NCBI RefSeq assembly: GCF_000956475.1
Contig: NZ_JYJB01000008.1
Location: 481,807 to 545,806, forward strand
DNA length: 64,000 nt
Source of the DNA: Microbacterium hydrocarbonoxydans
GTDB lineage: Bacteria; Actinomycetota; Actinomycetes; Actinomycetales; Microbacteriaceae
Direction: 5' to 3'
Shown here: one piece after another, positions 16,100 through 24,978 of the stretch
How positions within the stretch are numbered: the stretch's first letter is position 1
Layout of the letters: the number at the start of each line of letters is the position of its first letter
Position numbers and translations under genes: made by a program
Notes under the pieces: model-generated
Told to the model about the DNA's origin: nothing
The model's input: the letters and a program-made list of their open reading frames with translations, nothing else
Database searches by the model: none

Positions 16100-17550
16100 C
16101 TGCCCAGCACCGCCTCTATGACCTTCTTCGCAATCGGAGCGGCGATGGTGTCGCCGGATCCGGACTGCCCTTTACCGCCGCCGTTCTCGACGACGACTGC
16201 TACCGCCACCGCGGGATCGTCCGCCGGCGCGAAGCCGGTGAACCACAACGTGTACGGATTGCTTCCGTTCTCCGCGGTTCCGGTCTTCCCGGCCACGTCG
16301 ACCCCGTCTATTCTTGCACCCTGCGCTGCTCCGGTATTGACGCTGGCGACCATCGCGGCGGTCACGGCGTCGGCGACCTCCTTGTCGGTCGCCCTGGCGA
16401 ACTCGGTGCCCTCGTAAGAGCGCACGACCGAGAGGTCGTTGCCGATGACAGCATCCACCATGTGCGGATTCATCACCACCCCGTCGTTCGCCAATCCCGC
16501 TGCGACCATGGCGATCTGCAGCGGCGTCGCGGTGACCTTGCCCTGACCGAATCCGGTGAGCGCGGTCTGCGCGTCATCGAGCGCCCGAGGATAGCTGGAT
16601 GCTGTCGACGCCACCGGCGTGTCGAAGCTCTTGTTGAAGCCGAACTTCTCCGCCATCTCGCGGATGGTGTCGTCTCCGAGCTGCACGGCGAGCTCCGCCA
16701 TCGGGATGTTGCAGCTCAGGCGGATCGCCTCGGCGATCGTGACGGTGTCTCCGGCTCCGCACGTTCCGCCCCACGCGTTCGAGACCGTGTTGTTCGACTG
16801 CGGCAGCTGGTAGCGCGCCGGGTTCGGCAGCGTCGAGTCGGGCGTCCACTCGCCGGTGGCGAAGGCCGCCGCCGCGACGAGGATCTTGAAGGTCGAGCCG
16901 GGCGGGTTCAGGTCGCCGGCGATCGCCCGGTTGTACAGCGGGTTCGCGGGATCGGCGTCGAGCTGGTCGTAGGCCGCGTTCGCGGCGTCGGAGTCGTGAG
17001 TGGCGAGGAGGTTCGTGTCGAAGCCCGGAGTGGACACCATCGCGAGGATGCGCCCGGTCTTGGGCTCGATCGCGACCACGGCGCCCTGCAGGCCCTGCAG
17101 CGCCTCATAGGCCGCGCGCTGCGCGGCCGTGTTCAGCGAGAGCTCCACGCTGAGACCTGTCTGCGGCTGCCCCGAGACGATCCGCTCGATCTCCGAGAAG
17201 AACGCGCTCGAACCGGTGCCGGAGAGGTCGGCGTTCAGCGCCTTCTCGATGCCCGTCGCCGACTGCAGCGCCGGATTGAAGTAGCCGGTCACCGGCTCCC
17301 ACATCGCAGCATCCGTGTAGGCGCGCTGGAACTGGTACATGTCGCTCGTCGGCACGGATGACGCGATCGCGACCCCGTCGACGATGATCGATCCGCGCTG
17401 GATCTCGTAGCTGTCCAGGCGCGTGCGCTTGTTGTTGCTGTTCTGACCGAGCGCATCGGCGTCGACGACCTGGATCCAGCTCGCCGCCGCGAACAGGGAC
17501 AGGAACATGAACAGCATCACGATGCTGAGGCGGCGCAGCTCTTTTGTCAT
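16096..17550 (-). CDS. pbpA: Class B penicillin-binding protein PbpA
   Basis: A transpeptidase that cross-links peptidoglycan, working with the RodA/FtsW glycosyltransferase encoded just upstream. It has an N-terminal membrane anchor (IVMLFMFLSLFAAASWI), a dimerisation region, and the three penicillin-binding motifs: S-x-x-K (STFK, with the active serine), SCN, and KTGTAE. At 484 residues it is the normal size for PbpA. The ATG at 17550 follows a 70-nt gap containing a dispersed repeat, and the 3' end overlaps pknA. PknA/PknB are known to act on wall-synthesis proteins in relatives. Confidence 0.93.
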   Translation of the reverse strand: MTKELRRLSIVMLFMFLSLFAAASWIQVVDADALGQNSNNKRTRLDSYEIQRGSIIVDGVAIASSVPTSDMYQFQRAYTDAAMWEPVTGYFNPALQSATGIEKALNADLSGTGSSAFFSEIERIVSGQPQTGLSVELSLNTAAQRAAYEALQGLQGAVVAIEPKTGRILAMVSTPGFDTNLLATHDSDAANAAYDQLDADPANPLYNRAIAGDLNPPGSTFKILVAAAAFATGEWTPDSTLPNPARYQLPQSNNTVSNAWGGTCGAGDTVTIAEAIRLSCNIPMAELAVQLGDDTIREMAEKFGFNKSFDTPVASTASSYPRALDDAQTALTGFGQGKVTATPLQIAMVAAGLANDGVVMNPHMVDAVIGNDLSVVRSYEGTEFARATDKEVADAVTAAMVASVNTGAAQGARIDGVDVAGKTGTAENGSNPYTLWFTGFAPADDPAVAVAVVVENGGGKGQSGSGDTIAAPIAKKVIEAVLGR

Positions 17551-17577
17551 GCGACGCCCCCTGGGGCGGAGTGCAAG

Positions 17578-17614
17578 CCGGTCACTGAGCGAGGAGCGAA
17601 GCGACGAGTCGAAG
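17578..17614 (+). repeat. Dispersed repeat, copy 2, inside the rodA-pbpA gap
   Basis: CCGGTCACTGAGCGAGGAGC followed by GAAGCGACGAGTCGAAG. It fills most of the 70-nt space between rodA and pbpA on the opposite strand to the operon. It resembles the copies at 12498-12530 and 20873-20930. Confidence 0.5.
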
Positions 17615-17620
17615 AGTTGG

Positions 17621-19006
17621 TCATCCGATCACCATCCTCGGCTGGGAGCGCACAGCATCCGATATCCGCAGCAGCAGCGCGACGATGAGCCAGTTCGCGA
17701 CCAGCGACGACCCGCCCGCGGCCAGGAACGGCGTGGTGAGACCCGTGAGGGGGATGACCCGAGTCACTCCGCCGACCATGATGAACACCTGCAGCGCGAT
17801 CGTGAACGACAGCCCGGTGGCGAGCAGCTTGCCGAAGTCGTCCTGACCGGCGAGCCCGATGCGGATGCCGCGGCTCACGAACACCATGTACAGGCAGAGG
17901 ATCGCGAACAGCCCGATCAGGCCGATCTCCTCGCCGAGGCTGGTGATGATGTAGTCGCTCTGCGCGAGCGGAGTGACGGCGGGGCGCCCCTGGCCCCAGC
18001 CGGTGCCGACGAGCCCGCCGTGCGCGAGCCCGAACAGGCCCTGCATGGGCTGGTAGCCGGCGCCCTCCGGGTCGACCTGCTTCGGGTCGAACAGGAAGAG
18101 CCAGTTGATGAAGCGTCCGTGCACGTAGCTGAGCACCTGGGTGGCCACGACGGCGCCGGCCAGGACGAGCCCGAGGCCGATGAGCACCCAGCTCGTCTTG
18201 CCTGTGGCCACGTAGAGCATCGCGACGAACATGCCGAAGATCAGGGTTCCCGTGCCCAGGTCGCGCTGGAACACGATGATGGCGAGCGAGATGACCCAGA
18301 CGACGAGCACAGGGCCGAGTTCGCGCATGCGCGGCCAGGTGATGCCGAGGAAGCGCGTTCCGACCGAGGCGAGGCTCTCGCGGGTGCGCACGAGGTAGCC
18401 GGCGAAGAAGATGGCGAGGCACAGCTTCGCGATCTCACCCGGCTGGAACGAGATGAATCCTCCGAGAGACACCCAGACGGCCGCGTTGGCGTCGTCGACG
18501 CGCAGCCCTGGCACCAGCGGCAGGAGCAGGAGCACGATGCCGGTGAGGCCGAAGATGTAGGTGTAGCGGAACAGCACGCGGTAGTTCCGCAGCAGGATGA
18601 CGGTGGCGATGGCGCCGGCGAGAGAGATCGCCGTCCACGCGAGCTGCTTTGTCGAGTACGCGGTCCAGCCCGTGTACGACTTCGCGATGTCGATGCGGTA
18701 GATCATCGCGATGCCGAGACCGGTGAGCAGGGTCGCGATCGGCAGCACGAAGGGGTCGGCGCCGCGGGCGACGACGCGCAGCACGATGTGCAGAGCGAAG
18801 GCGAGGGCGGCGAGCCCGCCGCCGATCGCGAGGATCATCGGATCGATCGCGCCGAGGGCTCCCAGCTGCACCAGGGTCAGCGCGCCGCCGCTGATGACCG
18901 TGGCGAACAGCAGCAGGCCGAACTCGCGGTTGCGTTGCGTCTGCGGCATGCGGATGCTGCGCAGAGCCTTGATGACGCTGGTGTCGGCGGCGACATCGGT
19001 GCTCAT
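17621..19006 (-). CDS. rodA: SEDS-family peptidoglycan glycosyltransferase RodA/FtsW
   Basis: A multi-pass membrane protein (461 aa, about 10-12 helices) that polymerises lipid II into glycan strands. SEDS marks include WVSLGGFISFQPGEIAKL, FQRDLGTGTLIFGMF (with the conserved Asp-containing loop), and the large GWGQGRPAVTPLAQSDYI loop near the end. Together with PbpA it forms the elongation-type synthase pair. The start overlaps the pstP stop by 4 bases (19003-19006). Confidence 0.93.
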   Translation of the reverse strand: MSTDVAADTSVIKALRSIRMPQTQRNREFGLLLFATVISGGALTLVQLGALGAIDPMILAIGGGLAALAFALHIVLRVVARGADPFVLPIATLLTGLGIAMIYRIDIAKSYTGWTAYSTKQLAWTAISLAGAIATVILLRNYRVLFRYTYIFGLTGIVLLLLPLVPGLRVDDANAAVWVSLGGFISFQPGEIAKLCLAIFFAGYLVRTRESLASVGTRFLGITWPRMRELGPVLVVWVISLAIIVFQRDLGTGTLIFGMFVAMLYVATGKTSWVLIGLGLVLAGAVVATQVLSYVHGRFINWLFLFDPKQVDPEGAGYQPMQGLFGLAHGGLVGTGWGQGRPAVTPLAQSDYIITSLGEEIGLIGLFAILCLYMVFVSRGIRIGLAGQDDFGKLLATGLSFTIALQVFIMVGGVTRVIPLTGLTTPFLAAGGSSLVANWLIVALLLRISDAVRSQPRMVIG

Positions 19007-20301
19007 CCTGCACCCTCCGTCGGCGTCGGCACGGGCGTCGGCAGCGGAGTCTGCGTCTGCTGCGAGGTGATCGCGTCGGCGCCCGCCTGCAGTCGCGCGA
19101 CGATCGCCTCGGCATCCGACAGCGAGCGCGCCGTGATCGTGCGCTCGACTGACAGCCGCTGATACTCGGGGAGGTCGGCGAGCAGGATGTCGGTGTCGCG
19201 CAGCGGCGTCGAGAGCGTGATGGGCCCGATGTTCTGCTGCACGCCCTGGAAGATCACGACGCTGTCGTCATCCGCTCCGATGAAATAGCGAGTCTGCGTC
19301 CAGCTGTATGCGGCGAATGCGGCGACGCCGAGCATCGCCAGCACCACCAGCATCCCCGCGATCCAGCCCAGGCGGCGGCGCTTCGCGCGACGGCGGTCTT
19401 CCTCGATGAGCTCCTCGAGGTACTCGGGGGCCGGCTCGAAGTGGCTGGGCTCGTTCGCGGCCTGGCGCACGGGGTGCAGCCAGTTGCTCAGCGTGGAGCG
19501 GGCGGCCGGGATCGTGATGTTGGCGGGGTTCGACGCCGACCCCACGATCGTGGGGGTGCCCGAGGAGATCGCGTGCTGACCACCCACATCGACCAGCACG
19601 ATCGTGACGTTGTCGGGGGCTCCGCCGTCGAGCGCCTGCTTGAGCAGGTTGTCGGCCGTGCGCCCGGGGGCCGCGCCCATGCGCATCGCCTTGAGGATGT
19701 GCGCTTCGTCGACGACGCCCGAGAGTCCGTCGGAGCACAGCAGCCAGCGGTCGCCCGGCTGGGTGTGCATGACGAACATGTCGAGCTCGGGGTCGGCGTC
19801 CATATCGCTGAGCACGCGCATCAGCACCGAGCGCCGAGGGTGGTAGCGGGCCTCTTCCGGCGTGATGCGGCCGGAGTCGACCAGCCGCTGCACGAAGGTG
19901 TGGTCGGCCGTGATCTGGGTCAGCGCGTCGTCGCGGTAGAGATAGATGCGGGAGTCGCCGATGTGGCCGATGACGGCGTAGTCGTCGACCATGATGATCG
20001 CGCTGAGGGTGGTGCCGAGACCAGCGAGCTCGGGCCGCTCCTTGGCCGCGCGGATCAGATCGCCTGCGGCCGTGGTCGCGGCGGCCTGGAGAGATGCCTG
20101 CGCATCGTCGGTCGACGCGTAGACCTGGTCGAGCGGCTCCATGCGGTGGATCGCGATGCTCGAGGCGACGTCGCCGCCCGCGTGGCCGCCCATGCCGTCG
20201 GCGACGACGAACAGGTTCGCTCCGGAGTATCCGGAGTCCTGGTTGTTGGAGCGGACCTTCCCGGTGTGGGAGATCGCGACGCTCGAGCCTTCGAAGACCA
20301 T
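19003..20301 (-). CDS. pstP: PP2C-type serine/threonine phosphatase PstP
   Basis: Reverses PknA/PknB phosphorylation. The N-terminal PP2C domain (about 5-235) has RSNNQDSGY, VVADGMGGHAGGDVASS, GDSRIYLY, LLCSDGLSGVV and PDNVTIVLVD, holding the metal-binding aspartates. A linker, a basic patch (RRRAKRRRLG), one transmembrane helix (WIAGMLVVLAMLGVAAFAAYSW) and a ~110-residue outer domain follow. Length is 432 aa. It lies 13 nt after fhaB and overlaps rodA. Confidence 0.93.
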   Translation of the reverse strand: MVFEGSSVAISHTGKVRSNNQDSGYSGANLFVVADGMGGHAGGDVASSIAIHRMEPLDQVYASTDDAQASLQAAATTAAGDLIRAAKERPELAGLGTTLSAIIMVDDYAVIGHIGDSRIYLYRDDALTQITADHTFVQRLVDSGRITPEEARYHPRRSVLMRVLSDMDADPELDMFVMHTQPGDRWLLCSDGLSGVVDEAHILKAMRMGAAPGRTADNLLKQALDGGAPDNVTIVLVDVGGQHAISSGTPTIVGSASNPANITIPAARSTLSNWLHPVRQAANEPSHFEPAPEYLEELIEEDRRRAKRRRLGWIAGMLVVLAMLGVAAFAAYSWTQTRYFIGADDDSVVIFQGVQQNIGPITLSTPLRDTDILLADLPEYQRLSVERTITARSLSDAEAIVARLQAGADAITSQQTQTPLPTPVPTPTEGAG

Positions 20302-20314
20302 GTGTCCCGGGGCC

Positions 20315-20836
20315 TTATGCTCTCAGCTCGAAGGTCGTGGCGCCCACCTTGATGGGGGTGCCGAGGGAGAGCGAGACGGATGCGCCGGTGACGCGCTTGC
20401 CGTTCACGAAGGTGCCGTTCGTGGAGTCGAGGTCTTCGATGGTCCAGGAGTCGCCGCGGAGCACGAGTCGCGCGTGATGGCTGGACGTGTAGTCGTCGCG
20501 GATCACCAGCGCCGACTCGCTCGAGCGTCCGATCGAGAGGCTCTCGCCGGTGAGCGGCAGCTCGAGGCCGGCCTTCGGGCCGGACGTGATCACGAGGCGC
20601 TTGGCGGTGGCGAGGATGGCGGGGCCGGTGGTCGGCTTCGCGGATGCCGGTTTCGACGTGGGAGCGGCAGGGGCGGCGGGGGCGGATGCCGGAACCGCCG
20701 CCGCCTGTTCGGCGGGGAGCTTTCGCACCTTCACGCCGAACAGATCGGCGCGCAGGGAGTAGACGACCGCGAACACGAAGAACCACAGCAGCAGCAGGAA
20801 TCCGAGCCGCAGCAGGAGAAGAGGCAGCTCAGCCAT
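20315..20836 (-). CDS. fhaB: FHA-domain protein FhaB (FipA)
   Basis: An N-terminal transmembrane helix (LLLLRLGFLLLLWFFVFAVV, residues ~5-25), an Ala/Pro-rich linker and a C-terminal forkhead-associated domain that binds phosphothreonine. FHA marks are LSIGRSSES, SSHHARLVL and DLDSTNGTFVNGKRV. In relatives FhaB links phosphorylated partners to wall synthesis and division. The ATG at 20836 is chosen over upstream in-frame starts because GGAGCC lies upstream and the helix starts directly after. Length is 173 aa. Confidence 0.9.
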   Translation of the reverse strand: MAELPLLLLRLGFLLLLWFFVFAVVYSLRADLFGVKVRKLPAEQAAAVPASAPAAPAAPTSKPASAKPTTGPAILATAKRLVITSGPKAGLELPLTGESLSIGRSSESALVIRDDYTSSHHARLVLRGDSWTIEDLDSTNGTFVNGKRVTGASVSLSLGTPIKVGATTFELRA

Positions 20837-20872
20837 CACAACGGCTCCTCTCCCCGGCGGCGCAGGTCGCGG

Positions 20873-20930
20873 CCGGTTCCTGAGCGAGCGTCGGGGCGAG
20901 CGTCGCACGGAGCGAGCGAGGCGAGTCGGA
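20873..20930 (+). repeat. Dispersed repeat, copy 3, in the fhaA-fhaB gap
   Basis: Contains CCGGTTCCTGAGCGAGCG, then a partly duplicated inner part and GAGCGAGCGAGGCGAGTCGG. It resembles the two other copies in this operon region but is longer. Confidence 0.45.
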
Positions 20931-20939
20931 GTGCGGGCA

Positions 20940-21665
20940 TCAGATCACTCCGAAAGCACGCGTCGCGTCGTCGTCGCGGGGGCGCGCAGGGCGTGCGGGG
21001 GCCGTGATCGGGACGATCTTGAACACGAGCTCGGTGCGGCCGATCGTGATGGTCGTGTCGCTCGGCAGAGCTGCCTCTCGCACCTTCTCGCCGTCGATCT
21101 TGGTGCCGTTGGTCGAGCCGAGGTCGCGCATCATGGCGCGCTCGCCGTCCCACAGGATCTCCACGTGCTTGCGGCTCGAGCCCGCGTCGGAGATCGTGAT
21201 GTCGGCATCCGATCCGCGTCCGATGATGGTGCGAGCACGGGTGAGGGCGTGGCGGCGCCCGTCGACGTCGATCACGGCCTGCCAGCTCACACGGCCCTCG
21301 ACCGAGCCCGAGCTCACGCGGACGGTTCCGGTCGTGATGCTCTCGTCGGCCTCGAGCGAGATGGTGAGAGGACCCGAGAAGCTGTAGCCCTGGGACTTCG
21401 CGTGCGTCGTGAGGAGCGCGTGGAGCTCGTCAGTCAGCGCGCCGCCGAGCGCCAGCATCCGCTCCGCATCGTCGGGGCTGAGCCGTGCGACGTAGCTGTT
21501 GGGCGTGATGATGCGGTCGCGGCTGACCACAGCCGCCTTCGTGTCGGCCTCTCGCCGCAGAGCGGAGGCGATCTCGACGGGCTGGATGCCGCTGCGGAAG
21601 GTCTTCGCGAACGCGCTGTTCACTGCGCGCTCGAGACCCTTCTCAAAGCTGTCAAGTAGTCCCAC
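20940..21665 (-). CDS. fhaA: FHA-domain protein FhaA (DUF3662 + FHA)
   Basis: The N-terminal ~125 residues are the DUF3662 domain typical of FhaA (GLLDSFEKGLERAVNSAFAK, IQPVEIASALRREAD), and the C-terminal ~90 residues are an FHA domain (TIIGRGSDADITI, SSRKHVEIL, LGSTNGTKIDGEKV). FhaA binds phosphorylated partners such as the flippase-like MviN in mycobacteria and regulates wall synthesis. At 241 residues it is much shorter than mycobacterial FhaA, which has a long linker. The GTG start at 21665 has AGAGGAG just upstream. It is the first gene of the operon; TACGAT at 21698-21703 is a likely -10. Confidence 0.9.
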   Translation of the reverse strand: MGLLDSFEKGLERAVNSAFAKTFRSGIQPVEIASALRREADTKAAVVSRDRIITPNSYVARLSPDDAERMLALGGALTDELHALLTTHAKSQGYSFSGPLTISLEADESITTGTVRVSSGSVEGRVSWQAVIDVDGRRHALTRARTIIGRGSDADITISDAGSSRKHVEILWDGERAMMRDLGSTNGTKIDGEKVREAALPSDTTITIGRTELVFKIVPITAPARPARPRDDDATRAFGVI

Positions 21666-21900
21666 TGGGCTCCTCTGGCATGCCGACCGGTGGGTACATC
21701 GTAGCCAGGTGTCCTGAGTGAACGCCGTTGTGCGACGCCGATGCGGCCCGCGCGAGGGCGTGAGATCCCGGTTTGCGCACGACCTCCGGCGCGGGAACAC
21801 GGGTCTCGTCGTCGAATCGAGAGTTCGTCGGGCGCGAGTTTTTGCCCGGGCGGAACGCGTGATATCTTTGGGAAGTTGAGTTCTTCGGAGCGAGACACTC

Positions 21901-21983
21901 GCGCGAGTGGCGGAATGGTAGACGCGCTGGCTTCAGGTGCCAGTGTCCGTATGGACGTGGGGGTTCAAGTCCCCCCTCGCGCA
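21901..21983 (+). tRNA. tRNA-Leu (anticodon CAG)
   Basis: Acceptor stem GCGCGAG/CTCGCGC, anticodon stem CTGGC/GCCAG with loop TTCAGGT (anticodon CAG), a long class II variable arm (TGTCC-GTAT-GGACG) and T arm GGGGG-TTCAAGT-CCCCC. CCA is not encoded. A TATCTT at 21863-21868 could be the -10. A tRNA-Leu beside fhaA is also found in mycobacteria. Confidence 0.95.
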
Positions 21984-21993
21984 CAGCGAGTCG

Positions 21994-22027
21994 AGAAGAG
22001 CCCCGGTCGAAAGGCCGGGGCTCTTCT
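21994..22027 (+). terminator. Terminator after tRNA-Leu
   Basis: A 13-bp stem AGAAGAGCCCCGG/CCGGGGCTCTTCT followed by TCTTTGT. It begins 11 nt after the tRNA. Confidence 0.85.
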
Positions 22028-22150
22028 TCTTTGTCCGGCCGACGATCGTCCCGGCCGCGCAGTGTCGCCCCTTCCGCGGGCCCGCGTCAACCCCTGAGCG
22101 CCGACCACTCTGTGCGAATACGGTCGCAGGACCGATCAGAGGAGAACGAC

Positions 22151-22336
22151 ATGAGCGATCCGCAGAACACGCACGGAACCCCGGGCGAGAACGAAGAGGC
22201 CGACACGGCATCCGGTGGTGCCCCTGACGCCCCCGACGGCCAGTCGCCCGACGGGACCACGTCCACGGACGACATCCTCGACGACGAGACGACCGACGAA
22301 GACGGCTCGCCGCTCGAGAACCCCTCGGGAGGCTGA
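22151..22336 (+). CDS. Small acidic disordered protein (61 aa)
   Basis: ATG at 22151 follows GAGGAGAACGAC, a strong ribosome-binding site. The protein is rich in Asp, Glu, Gly, Pro, Ser and Thr with no hydrophobic core (ends DILDDETTDEDGSPLENPSG). No family is recognised. Two other small acidic proteins of similar style lie at 26,385-26,890. Confidence 0.6.
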   Translation: MSDPQNTHGTPGENEEADTASGGAPDAPDGQSPDGTTSTDDILDDETTDEDGSPLENPSGG

Positions 22337-22345
22337 GCGAGTCCT

Positions 22346-23527
22346 TCACTCCCCCGGGTGCAGCACCACCTTGATGCAGCCGTCTTCCTTGCGCTGGAAC
22401 GTGCGATACTGCTCGGGTGCGTCGTCCAAGGGGGCGTGATGCGTGGTCAGATCCATCACACCGAGAGGGTCGGACGGATCCTCGACCAGAGGCAGCAGCG
22501 TGTCGATCCAGTTCTTCACGTTGCACTGCCCCATGCGCAGGGTGAGCTGCTTGTCGAACATCGTCTTCATGGGAAGGATGTCGGCATCCCCCGCGTACAC
22601 GCCGCTCAATGACACCGTGCCGCCTCGCCGAACCGCGTCGATCGACGCGTGCAGTGCCGCCAGGCGATCGACGCCCGCCTTGTCGAGCACCTGCCGGGCG
22701 ACCGGTGGCGGCAGCATCCCCACCGCCTTCTGGGCGAGCGCGACACCGCCGTTGCCGTGCGCCTCGAGGCCGACGGCATCCACCACCGAATCCGCCCCGC
22801 GGCCGTGGGTCATGTCCCGCAGGTGCGCGACGACGTCGTCGTCGAGATCGAGCGTCTCGATGCCGTGACGTTCGGCCATCGCGCGCCTTTCGGGTACCGG
22901 ATCGACCGCCAGCACCCGGTGACCGCGGTGCCGAGCCACCCTGGTCACGAGCTGACCGACCGGCCCGAGTCCCATCACGGCGAGCGTCCCGCCCTCGGGC
23001 ACGTCCGCATACTCGACGCCCTGCCACGCGGTCGGGAGGATGTCGCTCAGGAAGAGGTACCGCTCATCCGGAAGGTCGGTGCCGACCGCGATGTGGTTGT
23101 AATCGGCGCGCGGAACGCGCAGATACTCCGCTTGACCGCCCGGCACCTGTCCGTAGAGCTTGGTGTAGCCGAACAGGGCGGCACCGCTGCCGTACTCGCG
23201 AACCTGGGTCCTCTCGCACTGAGACTGCAGGCCACGACGGCACATGAAGCACTCGCCGCAGGAGATCGTGAACGGGATCACCACGCGCTGCCCGACGGTG
23301 AGGGTCGTGACACCTGATCCGATCTCGACGACCTCTCCCATCGGCTCATGGCCGAGGATGTCGCCGCGGTCGAGGAAGGGCCCGAGCAGCTCGTAGAGGT
23401 GCAGATCGGATCCGCAGATCGCGGACGAGGTGACCCTGATGATCGCGTCGCCGGGCTCGTGGATCGCAGGATCGGGAACGTGCTCGACCGTCACCGTGCG
23501 CTTCCCCTGCCAGGTCAGTGCCTTCAT
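22346..23527 (-). CDS. Zinc-dependent alcohol dehydrogenase (formaldehyde dehydrogenase-like)
   Basis: A 393-residue medium-chain dehydrogenase. Catalytic zinc ligands are C38 (SSAICGSDLH) and H60/E61 (GHEPMGEV); the structural zinc lobe has four cysteines (CGECFMCRRGLQSQC). The Rossmann motif GLGPVG binds NAD(P). An extra loop and the C-terminus resemble the glutathione-independent formaldehyde dehydrogenase-like branch, so it probably oxidises an alcohol or aldehyde. ATG at 23527 has ACAGGAGAAGACG upstream. It is 37 nt downstream of the P450 gene and likely in the same operon, suggesting it may oxidise the P450 product. Confidence 0.85.
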   Translation of the reverse strand: MKALTWQGKRTVTVEHVPDPAIHEPGDAIIRVTSSAICGSDLHLYELLGPFLDRGDILGHEPMGEVVEIGSGVTTLTVGQRVVIPFTISCGECFMCRRGLQSQCERTQVREYGSGAALFGYTKLYGQVPGGQAEYLRVPRADYNHIAVGTDLPDERYLFLSDILPTAWQGVEYADVPEGGTLAVMGLGPVGQLVTRVARHRGHRVLAVDPVPERRAMAERHGIETLDLDDDVVAHLRDMTHGRGADSVVDAVGLEAHGNGGVALAQKAVGMLPPPVARQVLDKAGVDRLAALHASIDAVRRGGTVSLSGVYAGDADILPMKTMFDKQLTLRMGQCNVKNWIDTLLPLVEDPSDPLGVMDLTTHHAPLDDAPEQYRTFQRKEDGCIKVVLHPGE

Positions 23528-23564
23528 CGTCTTCTCCTGTTCTCGAGGGCGTCGGTTCGTCGGT

Positions 23565-24860
23565 TCAGTGGAACGGGCAGCCGGACGCGGATCGGATGCT
23601 GCCGCCGGACGCCGGCTTGGTGGGAAGTCGTCGGCGGTTGACGCCGAGGCCCTCATCGAGGATCGTGAGGGCGGGATCGCTCAGCACGGCGATCGCTGCG
23701 GTCAGCCCCGCGATGACCAGCTTCTCTCCCGGGCAGCGGTGACCGGTGGCCACGTCGGCGCCGCCCTGGGGGACGAAGGCGGCGAGGGCCTCGTAGTCGC
23801 CGACGTCGCGGAACCGCTCCGGGTCGAACACCTCGGGGCGCTCCCAGGACCGGTCGTCGGTGTTCGTCCCGAGGATGTCGAGAACGATCCGGCCGCCCTG
23901 CGGCACGGCCTGCCCCTCGAAATCGACGTCGACGGCGGCTTTGGCCGGCAGCATGGGGACGAACAGGGCCGTTCTGCGGACCTCCTGTGCGAACATCGTC
24001 GCCAGCGGGCCACCGACGAGGGCCTCGCGCTCCGCCGTCTCCGCCGCGATCCGCTCTCGCCACTCGGGATGGTCATGGAGCTCTTTCGCTGCGAAGGCGA
24101 CGAACCTCGCGGCGGCGCTCATGGGCCGGATGCTGTTCTGAAGCTCGACCCCGGCCGTGTGCGCCGACAGCAGCTCACCGTCTCGGGAGCGATGATGCGC
24201 CCAGCGGTCGAGCGCGGTGCCCGGCGCCGCCGGGAGCGTCCCTGCACGGACCGCCTCGATGAGCTGCGTCGTGTGCCGATCCGACCACGCCCGGTTGAGG
24301 AGCGCGAGAACGTACTGGGGTGAGTACGGCACGCCGAATCCGTCGACGATCTGCGCCAGGCGCGCCGACCACCTGCTCTTCGCGGCCTTCGTGCCGGGCA
24401 GCCCCGCCCAGTTCATGATCGCGCGACCGAACGCTCCGACCGCCGCGTCGTAGGCGCTCGTCTCGCCGCCGTCGAGCCATGCGTCGCGCTCGCGCGCCCA
24501 CTCCCCTTCGAGGAACGGCGTCAAGCGGGCGACCTGCTCGTCGTCGTACAGAACATCGACGAACTCGGCCTTGCGGTGGCGGTGGTCCTCTCCGTCGAGA
24601 GCGTGCACCGAGCCGTGGCCGAAGAGCGGTTCGCGCACGATCGCCGGCATCGCGCCGGCGCGCACCACACGCTGCCCGTCGTAGAACAGTGCGACGCCTT
24701 CGGCTCCGCGTACGAGCATCGCGTCGTCGCCCAGCAGGCGCAGGGGCGCGGATCGCGCGCCCGGGCGGACGCGACGCCAGATGTGCGCGCCGAAGTCGTA
24801 GCCGCGGGTCAGCAGGCCGGGAGAGTCTTCGGAGATGTTTCGGGAGGCGGTGCTGGTCAT
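23565..24860 (-). CDS. CYP152-type cytochrome P450 peroxygenase (fatty acid hydroxylase/decarboxylase)
   Basis: The heme-thiolate loop is FVPQGGADVATGHRCPGE (Cys376), the form with an insertion before the Cys seen in CYP152 enzymes, which use H2O2 and long-chain fatty acids. R245-P246 (QNSIRPMSAA) matches the arginine-proline pair that replaces the usual I-helix acid-alcohol pair and binds the substrate carboxylate. The distal loop PLFGHGSVHALDG aligns with BSbeta/OleT, with His86 at the position that is His85 in OleT (decarboxylase) and Gln85 in BSbeta (hydroxylase). ATG at 24860 follows CGGAGGC. Length (431 aa) fits the family. Confidence 0.85.
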   Translation of the reverse strand: MTSTASRNISEDSPGLLTRGYDFGAHIWRRVRPGARSAPLRLLGDDAMLVRGAEGVALFYDGQRVVRAGAMPAIVREPLFGHGSVHALDGEDHRHRKAEFVDVLYDDEQVARLTPFLEGEWARERDAWLDGGETSAYDAAVGAFGRAIMNWAGLPGTKAAKSRWSARLAQIVDGFGVPYSPQYVLALLNRAWSDRHTTQLIEAVRAGTLPAAPGTALDRWAHHRSRDGELLSAHTAGVELQNSIRPMSAAARFVAFAAKELHDHPEWRERIAAETAEREALVGGPLATMFAQEVRRTALFVPMLPAKAAVDVDFEGQAVPQGGRIVLDILGTNTDDRSWERPEVFDPERFRDVGDYEALAAFVPQGGADVATGHRCPGEKLVIAGLTAAIAVLSDPALTILDEGLGVNRRRLPTKPASGGSIRSASGCPFH

Positions 24861-24978
24861 GCCTCCGACCGTGTCAGCCGCGGTCGGGCTCGCCAAGGGG
24901 GAGGCGTCAGCGACGAGGGTGTGATAACGGATGCCGGGTGCCCGTTAAGGCGCGGAGCGCCCGGTTGCGAAACCCGCC

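Noticed and set aside
21709..21724. GTCCTGAGTGAAC resembling the ends of the 86-bp elements at 50.7 and 51.7 kb
   Set aside because: It lacks three bases of the 15-mer and has no inverted partner within 100 bp, so it is probably chance.
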